DNA from: an uncultured Eubacterium sp.
GTDB lineage: Bacteria; Bacillota; Clostridia; Lachnospirales; Lachnospiraceae
Direction: 5' to 3'
NCBI GenBank assembly: GCA_934316845.1
Contig: CAKRDZ010000009.1
Coordinates: 22,690-86,689, forward strand
DNA: 64,000 nucleotides
A program made the translations under genes and the position numbers. The notes beneath the pieces are model-generated. The model saw nothing but the letters and a program-made list of their open reading frames with translations, ran no database searches and was not told the origin of the DNA. Positions 1 through 8,228 of this stretch are shown here, piece by piece (positions within the stretch are counted from its first letter, which is position 1; every line of letters begins with the position of its first letter).

Positions 1-1523
1 TTATGGCAAAGAAAAAAATATCTCGCCACAGCAGAATGTCGAAACCGAAGTACATCATCCACAAATTGAAAGGTCTCCCCCAAGCCTCTCGGAAAAATAA
101 TATATAATTTGGATTTGTATGAAAAGCCGGTCAATGTATGTATGAACTCAAAAGTGATCGGCACTTCAAAGATTTGGCAGGCTGCAATATAAGGAAAAAT
201 TTCGGAAATCAACAATTTGCTGCAAAACGGATCAAGGGAATAACATTTTTTCTGCCATTCATCCCAATCCATCTTTGTGGCCGGAATAAAGTTTTCCTGC
301 GAACAAACGCAGTAATCCGGACCTGCCGCGGATTCCCTCACCGCATAAAATAAATCAATGATGGTTTGCTGTGTGGTAGGGAAAGAAAAATTTGCTGTAT
401 CCATCGCTTTCAAACGATGACAGTAATTTGAAAACATATGATAGAGGATGTCCCTCTTGAGTTCAGAGGGAAACGTATAATATTTTATTTTTTCATATAA
501 TACAGCGGACTTCCGAAAGAGTCTTAGATCCGACATCGTATTTTCAATATAGGCAATCCTCATTCTGCTGTTTTTATGAAATATAGAAAAACGTTCCATT
601 ATGTCAAATGTTTCTGAAATTTTACCGGCTATTAAAATATAAAGATAGGGGAGCTTTTGCGCAGATAAAATGCGAAACAGCTCAATAAATCCGGCAGTTG
701 CATCACAGATATCATCCAGACATAACAGCGTTTTGCGTGTCCGGCTGATTCCGTTTTCTTTCAAGTAGGGAACAAGCTGTTCGATCAGATCAGGTTCGGA
801 AGAAATCTCAGTAAAAGATAAGTAGTAAATATTCCAGCCCGGATGATTTTCTGCAGTGGTGATACAAAGAGCACACAAAAAAGTAGTCTTTCCGCTGCCG
901 GGGCCGGACATCAAAAAAACAGGGGAAAAGAAGTCATTCATTTCAAATATGTATTTTATAACAGAGTGAATGAGTTCTATATATTTCATGTTTGTAATGT
1001 GAAGTTTGTTGAGGACAGCCTGAAAGATAATATCACTGCAACTTGGAAAATGATAAAAAACATTACGGATATTTTCCTTCTCTGACGGCGTTAAGCCGGA
1101 ATGTTCCAAAACGGCTCTGTTTACCGAAATAACAACATCGTTTATAGAGGAAGAGGAATAGATCCTGCATCTGTGACTGGGATCAAATGTATAACCAATT
1201 CCCGAAACAGACTGAAAAATCTCTCCTGCCACTTTTTTATCAAACGAGGAATCCAGTTTACGGAGTTTTGTCTTTATGCGTGAAATCTGCTGCTTTATTC
1301 CCGGAAACTGGTCTGATTCCAAATGATCATCAAATAAACTTTCCAATGAAGAAAATGTGCATATGCGGTTCTGATTTTCAATCAGATAATTTAATAATAT
1401 CAACTGACTGCGCGTGAGATGATACGTTGAATAAGAAATGGTATTAAAATCTTTCGAATTACTACAGTTTCCGGTCGCCAGGTCTATATACAAGTTGGGG
1501 GTGATCTCTAATATCTTTATCAT
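1..1523 (-). CDS. Winged-helix/P-loop NTPase regulator, C-terminus cut by window edge
   Basis: The minus-strand frame is open from an ATG at 1523-1521 to base 1, so the gene is partial and at least 507 codons long. A GGAG lies 6 bases before the ATG. Residues 1-105 look like an OmpR-type winged helix: an ISRIKTKLRKL recognition-helix-like stretch, then SVSGIGYTF, resembling the beta hairpin of that family. A Walker A motif (GPGSGKTT) lies near residues 204-211 and a Walker B-like LLCLDD near 264. This order resembles signal-responsive regulators of the STAND NTPase type, where ligand binding drives ATP-dependent assembly, but no receiver domain is seen. It is divergent from the DUF2815-VapE-reverse transcriptase operon and is the obvious candidate for its regulator; that link is inference. 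The ligand is unknown. Confidence 0.8.
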   Translation of the reverse strand, partial: MIKILEITPNLYIDLATGNCSNSKDFNTISYSTYHLTRSQLILLNYLIENQNRICTFSSLESLFDDHLESDQFPGIKQQISRIKTKLRKLDSSFDKKVAGEIFQSVSGIGYTFDPSHRCRIYSSSSINDVVISVNRAVLEHSGLTPSEKENIRNVFYHFPSCSDIIFQAVLNKLHITNMKYIELIHSVIKYIFEMNDFFSPVFLMSGPGSGKTTFLCALCITTAENHPGWNIYYLSFTEISSEPDLIEQLVPYLKENGISRTRKTLLCLDDICDATAGFIELFRILSAQKLPYLYILIAGKISETFDIMERFSIFHKNSRMRIAYIENTMSDLRLFRKSAVLYEKIKYYTFPSELKRDILYHMFSNYCHRLKAMDTANFSFPTTQQTIIDLFYAVRESAAGPDYCVCSQENFIPATKMDWDEWQKKCYSLDPFCSKLLISEIFPYIAACQIFEVPITFEFIHTLTGFSYKSKLYIIFPRGLGETFQFVDDVLRFRHSAVARYFFLCH

Positions 1524-1636
1524 TCTTTTCTCCAATCCATACAATGGTGTATTAAAAAAATTGAATATGGTTACTTTATCGTTACTTTTTTTCTTTACAA
1601 TGGTGGCATCATAAAACACGGAAGGAGTGATATACG

Positions 1637-1801
1637 ATGCCGGATGAAATGATAAAATCTTTTTTGGAAAAGATTATCGACATAACAGATCAGGTATCAG
1701 AAGCATGTGAATTTTTGCTGCAATATTACCATGTTGCATTGGCTGAAAAAGAATTTAAGCATACTTCGAACAAAGAAAAGGAGGTTAAAAATGTCAGGTA
1801 A
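1637..1801 (+). CDS. Small 54-residue protein opening the cassette operon
   Basis: An ATG at 1637 follows a GAAGGAG ribosome binding site with good spacing. It opens a 54-codon frame that overlaps the start of the next gene by 11 bases, as expected for translational coupling. The protein is mainly helical, with an acidic and hydrophobic first half (MPDEMIKSFLEKIIDI) and a charged Lys/Glu-rich tail. I do not recognise a family. Its position as first gene of the DUF2815-VapE-reverse transcriptase operon suggests a small accessory or regulatory subunit; no function can be given. Confidence 0.6.
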   Translation: MPDEMIKSFLEKIIDITDQVSEACEFLLQYYHVALAEKEFKHTSNKEKEVKNVR

Positions 1802-2333
1802 AAGTAAAATCATTATTCCATGTAGATTGGCATATGTCAATTGTTGGAAACCAATTTCTGTATTTGGGGCGCAGAGATATTCTGTGGTAGCCATTATAAA
1901 AAAATCAGATAAAGAAACCATTCGCAGGATTCGGGAAGCAGTTGATTACATCAAAGAAAAATCGGTTGATAAGTGGGGCGGAAGAGTCCCGGAAAACTGT
2001 CATTTACCACTGCGGGACGGTGACATAGAAAAGCCGGATAATCCTGTCTTTCAGCAATGCTATTTCATCAACATAAAATGCAAGGAACAGCCGCAGATCG
2101 TTGATCAGAATGTTCAGCCGATTCAAGACCCGACGGAACTTTATTCCGGCTGTTATGGCAAAGTCAGTGTTATATTTTATGCCTATAGCTGCGGTGGCAA
2201 TAAGGGAATCAGCGCTTTGCTTGGTAACATTCAAAAAGTAAAAGATGGTCCGCGGTTAAGTGGAAGAATGTCAGCGAGTGAAGAATTTGTACCGATAACT
2301 CCGGCAGAAAGGGAGGAGGCTGATTTTGTATGA
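1791..2333 (+). CDS. DUF2815 family protein (phage ssDNA-binding-like)
   Basis: I take the ATG at 1791, directly after AAGGAGG, rather than an upstream in-frame start at 1707; this gives 180 residues, the usual family size. Recognisable family stretches are RLAYVNCWKP, YSVVAIIKKSDKETI, LPLRDGD, YFINIKCK, LYSGCYGKVSVIFYAY and GNKGISALLGNIQKV. DUF2815 proteins are found in Firmicutes phages inside replication modules, beside DNA polymerase and VapE-type helicase genes, and are thought to bind single-stranded DNA; that role is by family context. Here the partner downstream is a VapE-type helicase, followed by a reverse transcriptase where a polymerase might be expected. The stop overlaps the next start in an ATGA arrangement. 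Confidence 0.88.
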   Translation: MSGKSKIIIPCRLAYVNCWKPISVFGAQRYSVVAIIKKSDKETIRRIREAVDYIKEKSVDKWGGRVPENCHLPLRDGDIEKPDNPVFQQCYFINIKCKEQPQIVDQNVQPIQDPTELYSGCYGKVSVIFYAYSCGGNKGISALLGNIQKVKDGPRLSGRMSASEEFVPITPAEREEADFV

Positions 2334-3637
2334 ATGGTATCCAGACTCCAAAATGGAAAAGTCAGTTATCGTATAGTGCACGGGGAGAAATACTTTGCAC
2401 CATGCCGAATATCGCTGTGATTCTAAAAAACGATGAAAAGTTAAAAAATATTGTTTTTAACGAGATGAAAAATACGATTGAAGTAATTGGAAAAGTTCCC
2501 TGGCGTGATTATTCGGGGGGATGGAGCAGTATGGATTTTGCATGTTTTGAACTTTATCTTGAAAAACAATACAATCTCTATGCACCGAAAAAATGCAAAG
2601 ATGCTTTACACGCAGTGTTGTCTTCCAAAGTAAGATATCATCCAATTAAAACGTATCTCGAAAGTTTAAAATGGGATGGAAAAACACGATTGAAAAACCT
2701 TTTGATCGATTATCTCGGTGCCGAAAAGACAGAGTATGTTCAAGAAGTTACAAAGAAAACATTTGTGGCCGCGGTAGCACGGGTTTATGAACCCGGTATC
2801 AAATTTGATACGATCCTGGTAGTATGCGGAGAGCAGGGGATTGGAAAGAGTACACTTTTTGCCAAAATGGGAGGCTTGTGGTATTCCGACTCTATGACAA
2901 TAGCAGATATGAAAGATAAATCCGCGGCGGAAAAACTTCAGGGGATCTGGTTGATGGAATTAAGCGAATTAGCTGGGATAAAGAAAGTAGATGTGGAGAC
3001 GGTAAAATCTTTTTTGTCCCGAATGGATGACCAATACCGTGCTCCTTATGAAACAAATGTTATTTCCCATCCCCGCACAAGTATTTTGGTAGGAACGACC
3101 AATACGACAAACGGATTTTTGCGTGATATTACCGGAAATAGAAGGTTTTGGCCAGTATGTGTAAATGGAAACAGTACACAGAAAGTATGGGATCTTACTC
3201 CTGCCGAAATCGGACAATTATGGGCAGAGGCTGTCCATTTGTATCAAAGTGGTGAAAAATTATATTTGGATGCAAAAATAAGAAAAGAAGCAGAGGCTGT
3301 TCAGCGGGAAGCAATGGAAACAGATCCAAGATTTGGAATCATCAGTGAATATCTGCTGGCAAAAAATAAAAGCAAAATATGTCTTATGGAATTATGGTGT
3401 GAGTGCTTCGGAAAAGACCGCTCGGATATGAAAAGGCGAGATGCCTTTGAACTCGAAAGCATTCTACAGCAGTTAGGTGACTGGGAGGTGTATAAAGGAA
3501 ACAGTACAGGAAAAATGAGACTGGAAAATTATGGAATACAAAGAACTTTTGTTAAAAGAAAAACGCCGGAAAAGAGGGAGGAGGCTTTAAAGCATGAACA
3601 TAGAATTGAATCAGATTCTGGCAAAGGAAAACATTGA
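2330..3637 (+). CDS. VapE/VirE-type phage helicase-like protein
   Basis: This 435-residue protein carries the virulence-associated E (VirE/VapE) P-loop domain. Walker A is GEQGIGKST (about residues 167-175). LMELSELAG (about 209-217), ILVGTTNT (about 251-258) and the arginine-finger-like GNRRFWPV (about 270-277) follow in the family order. About 140 residues precede the ATPase core, so the full primase domain of the long phage primase-helicases is missing. These proteins are SF3-like helicases of phages and satellite elements and are expected to act on replicating DNA. The gene overlaps DUF2815 by 4 bases and the reverse transcriptase start by 44, so the three are co-translated. A start at 2330 is supported by GGAGGAGG upstream. 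Confidence 0.88.
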   Translation: MNGIQTPKWKSQLSYSARGEILCTMPNIAVILKNDEKLKNIVFNEMKNTIEVIGKVPWRDYSGGWSSMDFACFELYLEKQYNLYAPKKCKDALHAVLSSKVRYHPIKTYLESLKWDGKTRLKNLLIDYLGAEKTEYVQEVTKKTFVAAVARVYEPGIKFDTILVVCGEQGIGKSTLFAKMGGLWYSDSMTIADMKDKSAAEKLQGIWLMELSELAGIKKVDVETVKSFLSRMDDQYRAPYETNVISHPRTSILVGTTNTTNGFLRDITGNRRFWPVCVNGNSTQKVWDLTPAEIGQLWAEAVHLYQSGEKLYLDAKIRKEAEAVQREAMETDPRFGIISEYLLAKNKSKICLMELWCECFGKDRSDMKRRDAFELESILQQLGDWEVYKGNSTGKMRLENYGIQRTFVKRKTPEKREEALKHEHRIESDSGKGKH

Positions 3638-5732
3638 AATGTCGATTGATCATATCGTTCAAAAAAGGGGGGCTCCGGGATATGATAAGATGCAGCCGGA
3701 AGAGTTACCGGCTTATTGGGCAAAATATGGCGAACGGATTAAAGAGACAATACAAAATGGAAGTTACGTACCAAGACCAATCAGCATTCATTACATTCCG
3801 AAAGCGGATAAGACCAAGAAGCGAAAACTCGGCATACCCTGTATCATTGACCGAATGCTCTTATATGCCATACAAAGTGTTATGACACCGTACTTTGAAG
3901 AAGAATTCAGCGACAGAAGTTATGCCTTTCGAAAAGGAAAAGGGTGTCACGATGCACTTTTTGCCTGCTTGCTTGAACTAAATCGAGGCGCGGAGTATGT
4001 TGTTGATCTTGATATTAAAAGTTTTTTTGATAAAGTAAACCATACTTTATTATTTGAATTATTAGATAAAAAGATTGAAGATCCCTATCTTCTTTTACTA
4101 TTGAAAAAATATATACGAACTAAGGCTGTATGCGGAAAAACATTTTATATAAATCGGATCGGACTTCCACAGGGGACTGCAATCAGTCCGATCTTAGCAA
4201 ATATGTTTTTAAATTCATTTGATAAACATTTAGAAAAAATGGAGATCCGTTTTGTACGCTATGCGGATGACATTGTAATATTTTGTCACAGCAAAGAAGA
4301 TGCTCATTATCTTTTATCGGATGCGGAAAGTTATCTGAGATATAAACTAAAACTACGGCTCAATCAGGAAAAAACGAAGATTGTCCGACCGTGGGAACTG
4401 GAGTATTTGGGGTATTCTTTTTCAGCGGCATCAAAAGGAAACATGTTTTTCTCATTAGGAGAAAAAACAAAACACCACATGTTAGATCAGATGGATGAAC
4501 TGATCCGTAAAAAGGATCTTCCTGCTTCAGAGTGGTGGGGCAAAATAGGTGGGTTTAATCGCGGATGGATCAATTATTACCAGCATGTAGATGTGTTTTG
4601 TCTGTTAAAATTTTTGCACAGTGCACAATATCATCAGGCAGAAACAATCCGACAGACGATCATGGAGGATACAGAAAAAGGTTCTCAAACATATTTTTCC
4701 GCTTTGTACGAAAATACAGATTTTAGTACGCTGGCAGGATGGTATCGGAAAAATCTCAAAAAATTAAAAGACTTAAAAAAGATAGAAAGGATGAAAAAAA
4801 TTATGAATGATGTAAGAGAATGGCGGTCAGACAAAAACTTTACGGAGACAGAGCAGTTAAAAAAACAGTATTCTTCGTTACTGGAAAGACCTTTTTATTA
4901 CGAAAATAAAACCGGGATCAGTTTACAGTCTCAAAAGGCAAAACCAATATTACCGGAAACAGAAGAAAGGATAAATGAATTGCAAAAAACAATTATTACC
5001 ATACTTGCGACCGGAAAGAACATGACGTCAGCACAGATTACGGCTTATTTGATCCTGTGCGGAAAATCAGAACCTGCGGCAGAAATTGATAAACAGGTAA
5101 ATGAACTGGTTGACAAAGGAATCGTTGAGAGGAATCAGCTTTGTCCGAAAGATATCAAGACAATACAGGATAAAAACCTGAAAATACAGTATGTAAATTG
5201 TTACCGGCTTTGTTTTGGAGCAGAGGAGTATGTAAAAAGTGTGAATGCACCCTATGATTATGAAATAGATCCCAATATTCTGGCAGGTGGATTTGGCGGG
5301 TTGATTTATTATTATTCAACAACTATTTTATGGAATCAGATTATTTTAAATCATTTTGCCAATAATAATCCGGTGAAATATTTTCGGATTTCGGATTATA
5401 TTATAACACCGACATTTCAGACGATCCAAATACCTTTATATATAGAAACAGACAGTGGAAATTATTTTTTTGAATATATTCACAACATTTCTCCGGTACA
5501 ATTGCATTACCGATTTCTGCGCTGGGCTCAGCTGCAAAAAATGGTCAAAAAAAATATTACCTTTGTAGTGGTTTCAAAATCCGAATACAATCTATACAAA
5601 GCAAAATACTGGCTTCGACAGGAAACCCTCCAAAGTTCCTGCCTGTTTATACATAACATTGCTTTTACGGTCACACGCAGCTGGTTTTTGCAGCAGCCCG
5701 GAAAATTATTGACATATACGGATATTTTATAA
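3594..5732 (+). CDS. Group II-like reverse transcriptase with ~360-residue C-terminal extension
   Basis: This 712-residue protein has the reverse transcriptase motifs in order: KLGIPCIIDRM, YAFRKGKGCHDAL, DLDIKSFFDKV (about 138-148), LPQGTAISPILAN (about 191-203) and the catalytic FVRYADD, with YADD at 223-226. A maturase-like thumb follows (GFNRGWINYYQHV, about 321-333). No HNH endonuclease is present and the start lies inside the VapE gene, so it is not a normal intron-encoded protein. Residues 345-712 match nothing I recognise. About 462-512 could form a winged helix (ITAYLILCGK, then VNELVDKGIVER); the last 150 residues are rich in aromatics and beta-strand-like. GGAGGAGG precedes the start. 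A defence or element-replication role is inference; the polymerase assignment is secure. Confidence 0.9.
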   Translation: MNIELNQILAKENIEMSIDHIVQKRGAPGYDKMQPEELPAYWAKYGERIKETIQNGSYVPRPISIHYIPKADKTKKRKLGIPCIIDRMLLYAIQSVMTPYFEEEFSDRSYAFRKGKGCHDALFACLLELNRGAEYVVDLDIKSFFDKVNHTLLFELLDKKIEDPYLLLLLKKYIRTKAVCGKTFYINRIGLPQGTAISPILANMFLNSFDKHLEKMEIRFVRYADDIVIFCHSKEDAHYLLSDAESYLRYKLKLRLNQEKTKIVRPWELEYLGYSFSAASKGNMFFSLGEKTKHHMLDQMDELIRKKDLPASEWWGKIGGFNRGWINYYQHVDVFCLLKFLHSAQYHQAETIRQTIMEDTEKGSQTYFSALYENTDFSTLAGWYRKNLKKLKDLKKIERMKKIMNDVREWRSDKNFTETEQLKKQYSSLLERPFYYENKTGISLQSQKAKPILPETEERINELQKTIITILATGKNMTSAQITAYLILCGKSEPAAEIDKQVNELVDKGIVERNQLCPKDIKTIQDKNLKIQYVNCYRLCFGAEEYVKSVNAPYDYEIDPNILAGGFGGLIYYYSTTILWNQIILNHFANNNPVKYFRISDYIITPTFQTIQIPLYIETDSGNYFFEYIHNISPVQLHYRFLRWAQLQKMVKKNITFVVVSKSEYNLYKAKYWLRQETLQSSCLFIHNIAFTVTRSWFLQQPGKLLTYTDIL

Positions 5733-5742
5733 CGAAAACCCC

Positions 5743-5771
5743 TTGACAATACCAAACCACAATGGTATATT
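5743..5771 (+). promoter_or_regulatory. Promoter of rplU operon
   Basis: TTGACA at 5743-5748 and TATATT at 5766-5771 are separated by 17 bases, a near-consensus sigma-A promoter. It begins only 10 bases after the reverse transcriptase stop codon, so the ribosomal operon keeps its own promoter next to the accessory cassette. Confidence 0.85.
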
Positions 5772-5864
5772 ATAGAAGTATGCCGCACAACGAGGTTATA
5801 GTTCTGCCCATTTTTACATAAGGCAGGCGCCGTAGTTGGCGAGTAAATTTATAGGAGGTGCTAT
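5772..5864 (+). promoter_or_regulatory. rplU 5' leader, L21-leader-like
   Basis: The roughly 90-base untranslated leader has two short hairpins in a row: CTGCC/GGCAG (5804-5826) and CGCC/GGCG with a six-base loop (5828-5841), then GGAGG before rplU. Position and layout fit the L21 leader family described upstream of rplU in Firmicutes, thought to mediate autogenous control. The family match is from memory of its context, not from a covariance search. Confidence 0.55.
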
Positions 5865-6173
5865 ATGTACGCAATTATAGCAACCGGTGGTAAACAGTAT
5901 AAAGTAGAAGAAGGCGACGTGATCAAAGTTGAAAAACTTGGCGTGGAAGCCGGACAGACTGTTACTTTTGACCAGGTATTAGTAGTAAGTGACAAGGAGA
6001 CGAAAGTAGGTACTCCTACCGTAGACGGTGCTTCTGTTTCTGCAACAGTAGTAGCTGAGGGCAAAGGTAAAAAGGTTATTGTTTACAGATATAAGAGAAA
6101 AACCGGATACCACAAAAAGAATGGTCATAGACAGCCATTTACTCAGGTAAAGATTGACAAGATCAATGCATAA
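5865..6173 (+). CDS. rplU: 50S ribosomal protein L21
   Basis: The 102-residue protein begins [18 protein letters not shown] and ends with [21 protein letters not shown], both hallmarks of bacterial L21, which binds 23S rRNA in the large subunit. Length is normal. The start follows GGAGG at good spacing. It leads the conserved rplU-prp-rpmA-obg cluster, which links L21, L27 processing, L27 and late 50S assembly. Transcription should start at the 5743-5771 promoter and pass through a structured leader. Confidence 0.98.
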   Translation: MYAIIATGGKQYKVEEGDVIKVEKLGVEAGQTVTFDQVLVVSDKETKVGTPTVDGASVSATVVAEGKGKKVIVYRYKRKTGYHKKNGHRQPFTQVKIDKINA

Positions 6174-6210
6174 GCTAGGAGTAGACACTTTTTAAAAAGA
6201 AGGTGAGTCT

Positions 6211-6528
6211 ATGATAGAAGTTCGAGTAAAAAAGTCTGATAGTGGTGACATTATTGGATTTCATATGTCCGGTCATGCAGGGTATGCAGAATATGGTTCA
6301 GACATTGTCTGTGCAGGTGTTTCGACACTTGCCATAAACTGCATCAATTCCATTGAGGAATTTACCGACACCAAGTTTGATCTGGTGCAGAATGACAACG
6401 ATGGATTGCTTGATTTTACCTGCAAGGAACCGCTGGACAGTGGTGCCGTGTTACTGCTGAAGTCCCTATTTAAAGGGATTCAGGGGATACAGGAGTCGTA
6501 TGGAAAACAATATGTTACATTTCATTAA
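6211..6528 (+). CDS. prp: Ribosomal-processing cysteine protease Prp
   Basis: The 105-residue protein contains GHAGYAEYGSDIVCAGVS. The His in GHAG and the Cys in IVCAG, twelve residues apart, are the catalytic pair of Prp (formerly DUF464/YsxB). Prp removes the N-terminal extension of L27 in Firmicutes that have one. It sits between rplU and rpmA, its usual place, and the L27 encoded downstream has the matching cleavage sequence, so substrate and enzyme are both visible here. AAGGTGAG precedes the ATG. Confidence 0.95.
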   Translation: MIEVRVKKSDSGDIIGFHMSGHAGYAEYGSDIVCAGVSTLAINCINSIEEFTDTKFDLVQNDNDGLLDFTCKEPLDSGAVLLLKSLFKGIQGIQESYGKQYVTFH

Positions 6529-6550
6529 TTTTTGTTAGGAGGGAAATGTC

Positions 6551-6838
6551 ATGATGAAAATGAACCTTCAGTTGTTCGCTCATAAAAAAGGAATGGGTTC
6601 TACAAAGAACGGCCGTGATTCTGAGTCCAAGAGACTTGGTGCAAAAAGAGCAGATGGACAGTTCGTTTTAGCTGGTAATATTCTTTACAGACAGCGTGGT
6701 ACTAAGATTCATCCGGGTACAAACGTTGGAATCGGTGGAGATGATACACTTTACGCTTTGGTTGATGGTGTGCTTCGTTTCGAGAGAAAAGGAAGAGACA
6801 AAAAACAGGCTAGTGTATATCCAGTAGATGCTGAATAA
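6551..6838 (+). CDS. rpmA: 50S ribosomal protein L27 with cleavable N-terminus
   Basis: The 95-residue protein starts [16 protein letters not shown] and continues with the L27 core ([18 protein letters not shown], then [21 protein letters not shown]). The MNLQLF leader before AHKKG matches the extension seen in Firmicutes and cleaved by Prp between Phe and Ala, which exposes the N-terminal tail that reaches the peptidyl transferase centre. AGGAGGG lies 7 bases before the first of two adjacent ATGs; either could be used. Confidence 0.97.
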   Translation: MMKMNLQLFAHKKGMGSTKNGRDSESKRLGAKRADGQFVLAGNILYRQRGTKIHPGTNVGIGGDDTLYALVDGVLRFERKGRDKKQASVYPVDAE

Positions 6839-6851
6839 TTTTGACAATTTC

Positions 6852-6887
6852 GGGGCTGTCATGTCATGAGATGTGGCAGCCCCTTTT
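6852..6887 (+). terminator. Hairpin after rpmA
   Basis: GGGGCTG (6852-6858) pairs with CAGCCCC (6877-6883), with partial inner pairing, followed by TTTT. It lies between rpmA and obg and could end or attenuate transcription, lowering obg relative to the ribosomal proteins. The T-tract is short, so read-through is likely. Confidence 0.6.
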
Positions 6888-6920
6888 ACCTTTTATACTC
6901 AATTTGAAAGGGAGATACGT

Positions 6921-8213
6921 ATGTTTGCAGATCAGGCAAAAATTTATATTCGTTCAGGAAAAGGCGGCGACGGTCATGTCAGTTTCCGAAGAGAATTGTA
7001 TGTACCAAATGGTGGACCGGATGGCGGCGATGGCGGCCGCGGAGGCGACCTTATATTTGAAGTGGATCCGGGAATCAATACCTTAAATGAATTTCGTCAT
7101 ATTCGTAAATATTGTGCCGAGGACGGTGAGCCGGGTGGCAAGAGGCGATGCCACGGAAAAGACGGCGCGGACCTCGTAGTAAAAGTTCCGGCGGGAACCA
7201 TTGTAAAAGAGGCAAATTCAGGACAAGTCATAACCGATATGTCCTATGAAAATACAAGAGAAGTGATCTTAAAAGGCGGCCGTGGCGGCAAGGGAAACCA
7301 GCATTATGCGACACCGACGATGCAGGTGCCAAAATATGCCCAGCCGGGAAAACCGGCGATGGAGCTGGAAGTCATTTTAGAATTAAAGACGATTGCGGAT
7401 GTCGGACTGGTAGGTTTTCCAAATGTTGGAAAATCCACATTTTTATCGCGTGTAACCAATGCCCAGCCAAAGATTGCTAATTATCACTTTACGACATTAA
7501 ATCCGAATCTTGGTGTGGTAGATCTGGAAGGAACTGATGGTTTTGTCATCGCAGATATTCCGGGATTGATCGAAGGTGCTTCCGAGGGAATCGGATTAGG
7601 ACATCAGTTTTTAAAACATATTGAGCGTACCCGTGTCATGATCCATATGGTAGATGCGGCTTCGACAGAAGGGCGTGATCCGATCCAGGATATCAATATC
7701 ATCAATCAGGAGATCCGCGCTTACAGCGAAGAGATCGCAGCCCGTCCACAGGTTATCGCAGCCAATAAGATCGACTGCTTTTACGGAGATGAGGAAGAGA
7801 CGGTTCTCACATTACTCAAAGAAGAATTTGAGCCGAAGGGAATCAAAGTATTTCCAATTTCTGCCGTAACCGGAAAGGGCGTAAAAGAACTTTTATATTA
7901 TGTCAAAGGCATGCTTGATGAGATTAAAGAGGAAAAAGTTGTCTTTGAAAAAGAATATATGGTAGAAGAACCGGATTTCCAAAACGAACCATACAACGTT
8001 TATGCGGACGCGAAGGAAGAAGGCGTATATCATATCGATGGTCCGCGTGTAGAACGTATGTTAGGATACACGAACCTGGATTCGGAAAAAGGCTTTGAAT
8101 TTTTCCAGAAATTCCTTAAAAATAACGGAATGCTGGAAGAACTGGAGGCATTGGGAATCGAAGACGGCGACACCGTAGAGATCTACGGATGGAGTTTTGA
8201 ATATTACAAATAG
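6921..8213 (+). CDS. obg: GTPase Obg, 50S assembly factor
   Basis: I start at ATG 6921 (MFADQAKIYIRSGKGGDG), after AAAGGGAG, rather than the longer in-frame extension from 6873 that overlaps the hairpin. This gives 430 residues. The N-terminal glycine-rich Obg fold (GGDGGRGGDL, KGGRGGKGNQHYATP) covers about 1-158. The GTPase domain has GFPNVGKSTFL, DIPGLIEGA and NKID. A C-terminal OCT domain (about 350-430) matches Firmicutes Obg. The protein binds 50S precursors, responds to (p)ppGpp and links growth to stress. It is followed at 15 bases by yhbY, another ribosome factor. Confidence 0.97.
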   Translation: MFADQAKIYIRSGKGGDGHVSFRRELYVPNGGPDGGDGGRGGDLIFEVDPGINTLNEFRHIRKYCAEDGEPGGKRRCHGKDGADLVVKVPAGTIVKEANSGQVITDMSYENTREVILKGGRGGKGNQHYATPTMQVPKYAQPGKPAMELEVILELKTIADVGLVGFPNVGKSTFLSRVTNAQPKIANYHFTTLNPNLGVVDLEGTDGFVIADIPGLIEGASEGIGLGHQFLKHIERTRVMIHMVDAASTEGRDPIQDINIINQEIRAYSEEIAARPQVIAANKIDCFYGDEEETVLTLLKEEFEPKGIKVFPISAVTGKGVKELLYYVKGMLDEIKEEKVVFEKEYMVEEPDFQNEPYNVYADAKEEGVYHIDGPRVERMLGYTNLDSEKGFEFFQKFLKNNGMLEELEALGIEDGDTVEIYGWSFEYYK

Positions 8214-8228
8214 AAATGAGGAAATACG

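Noticed and set aside
138..1417. Short plus-strand frames at the left edge
   Set aside because: They are antisense to the continuous minus-strand winged-helix/NTPase gene, which runs off the window and explains the whole region.
3594..5732. Active group II intron
   Set aside because: The reverse transcriptase start lies inside the VapE gene, leaving no place for intron domains I-IV upstream, no domain V-like hairpin follows before the rplU promoter, and no HNH domain is present.
1637..5732. Diversity-generating retroelement
   Set aside because: The polymerase motif is LPQGTAISP of the group II type, there is no accessory Avd-like gene, and I saw no template/variable repeat pair nearby.
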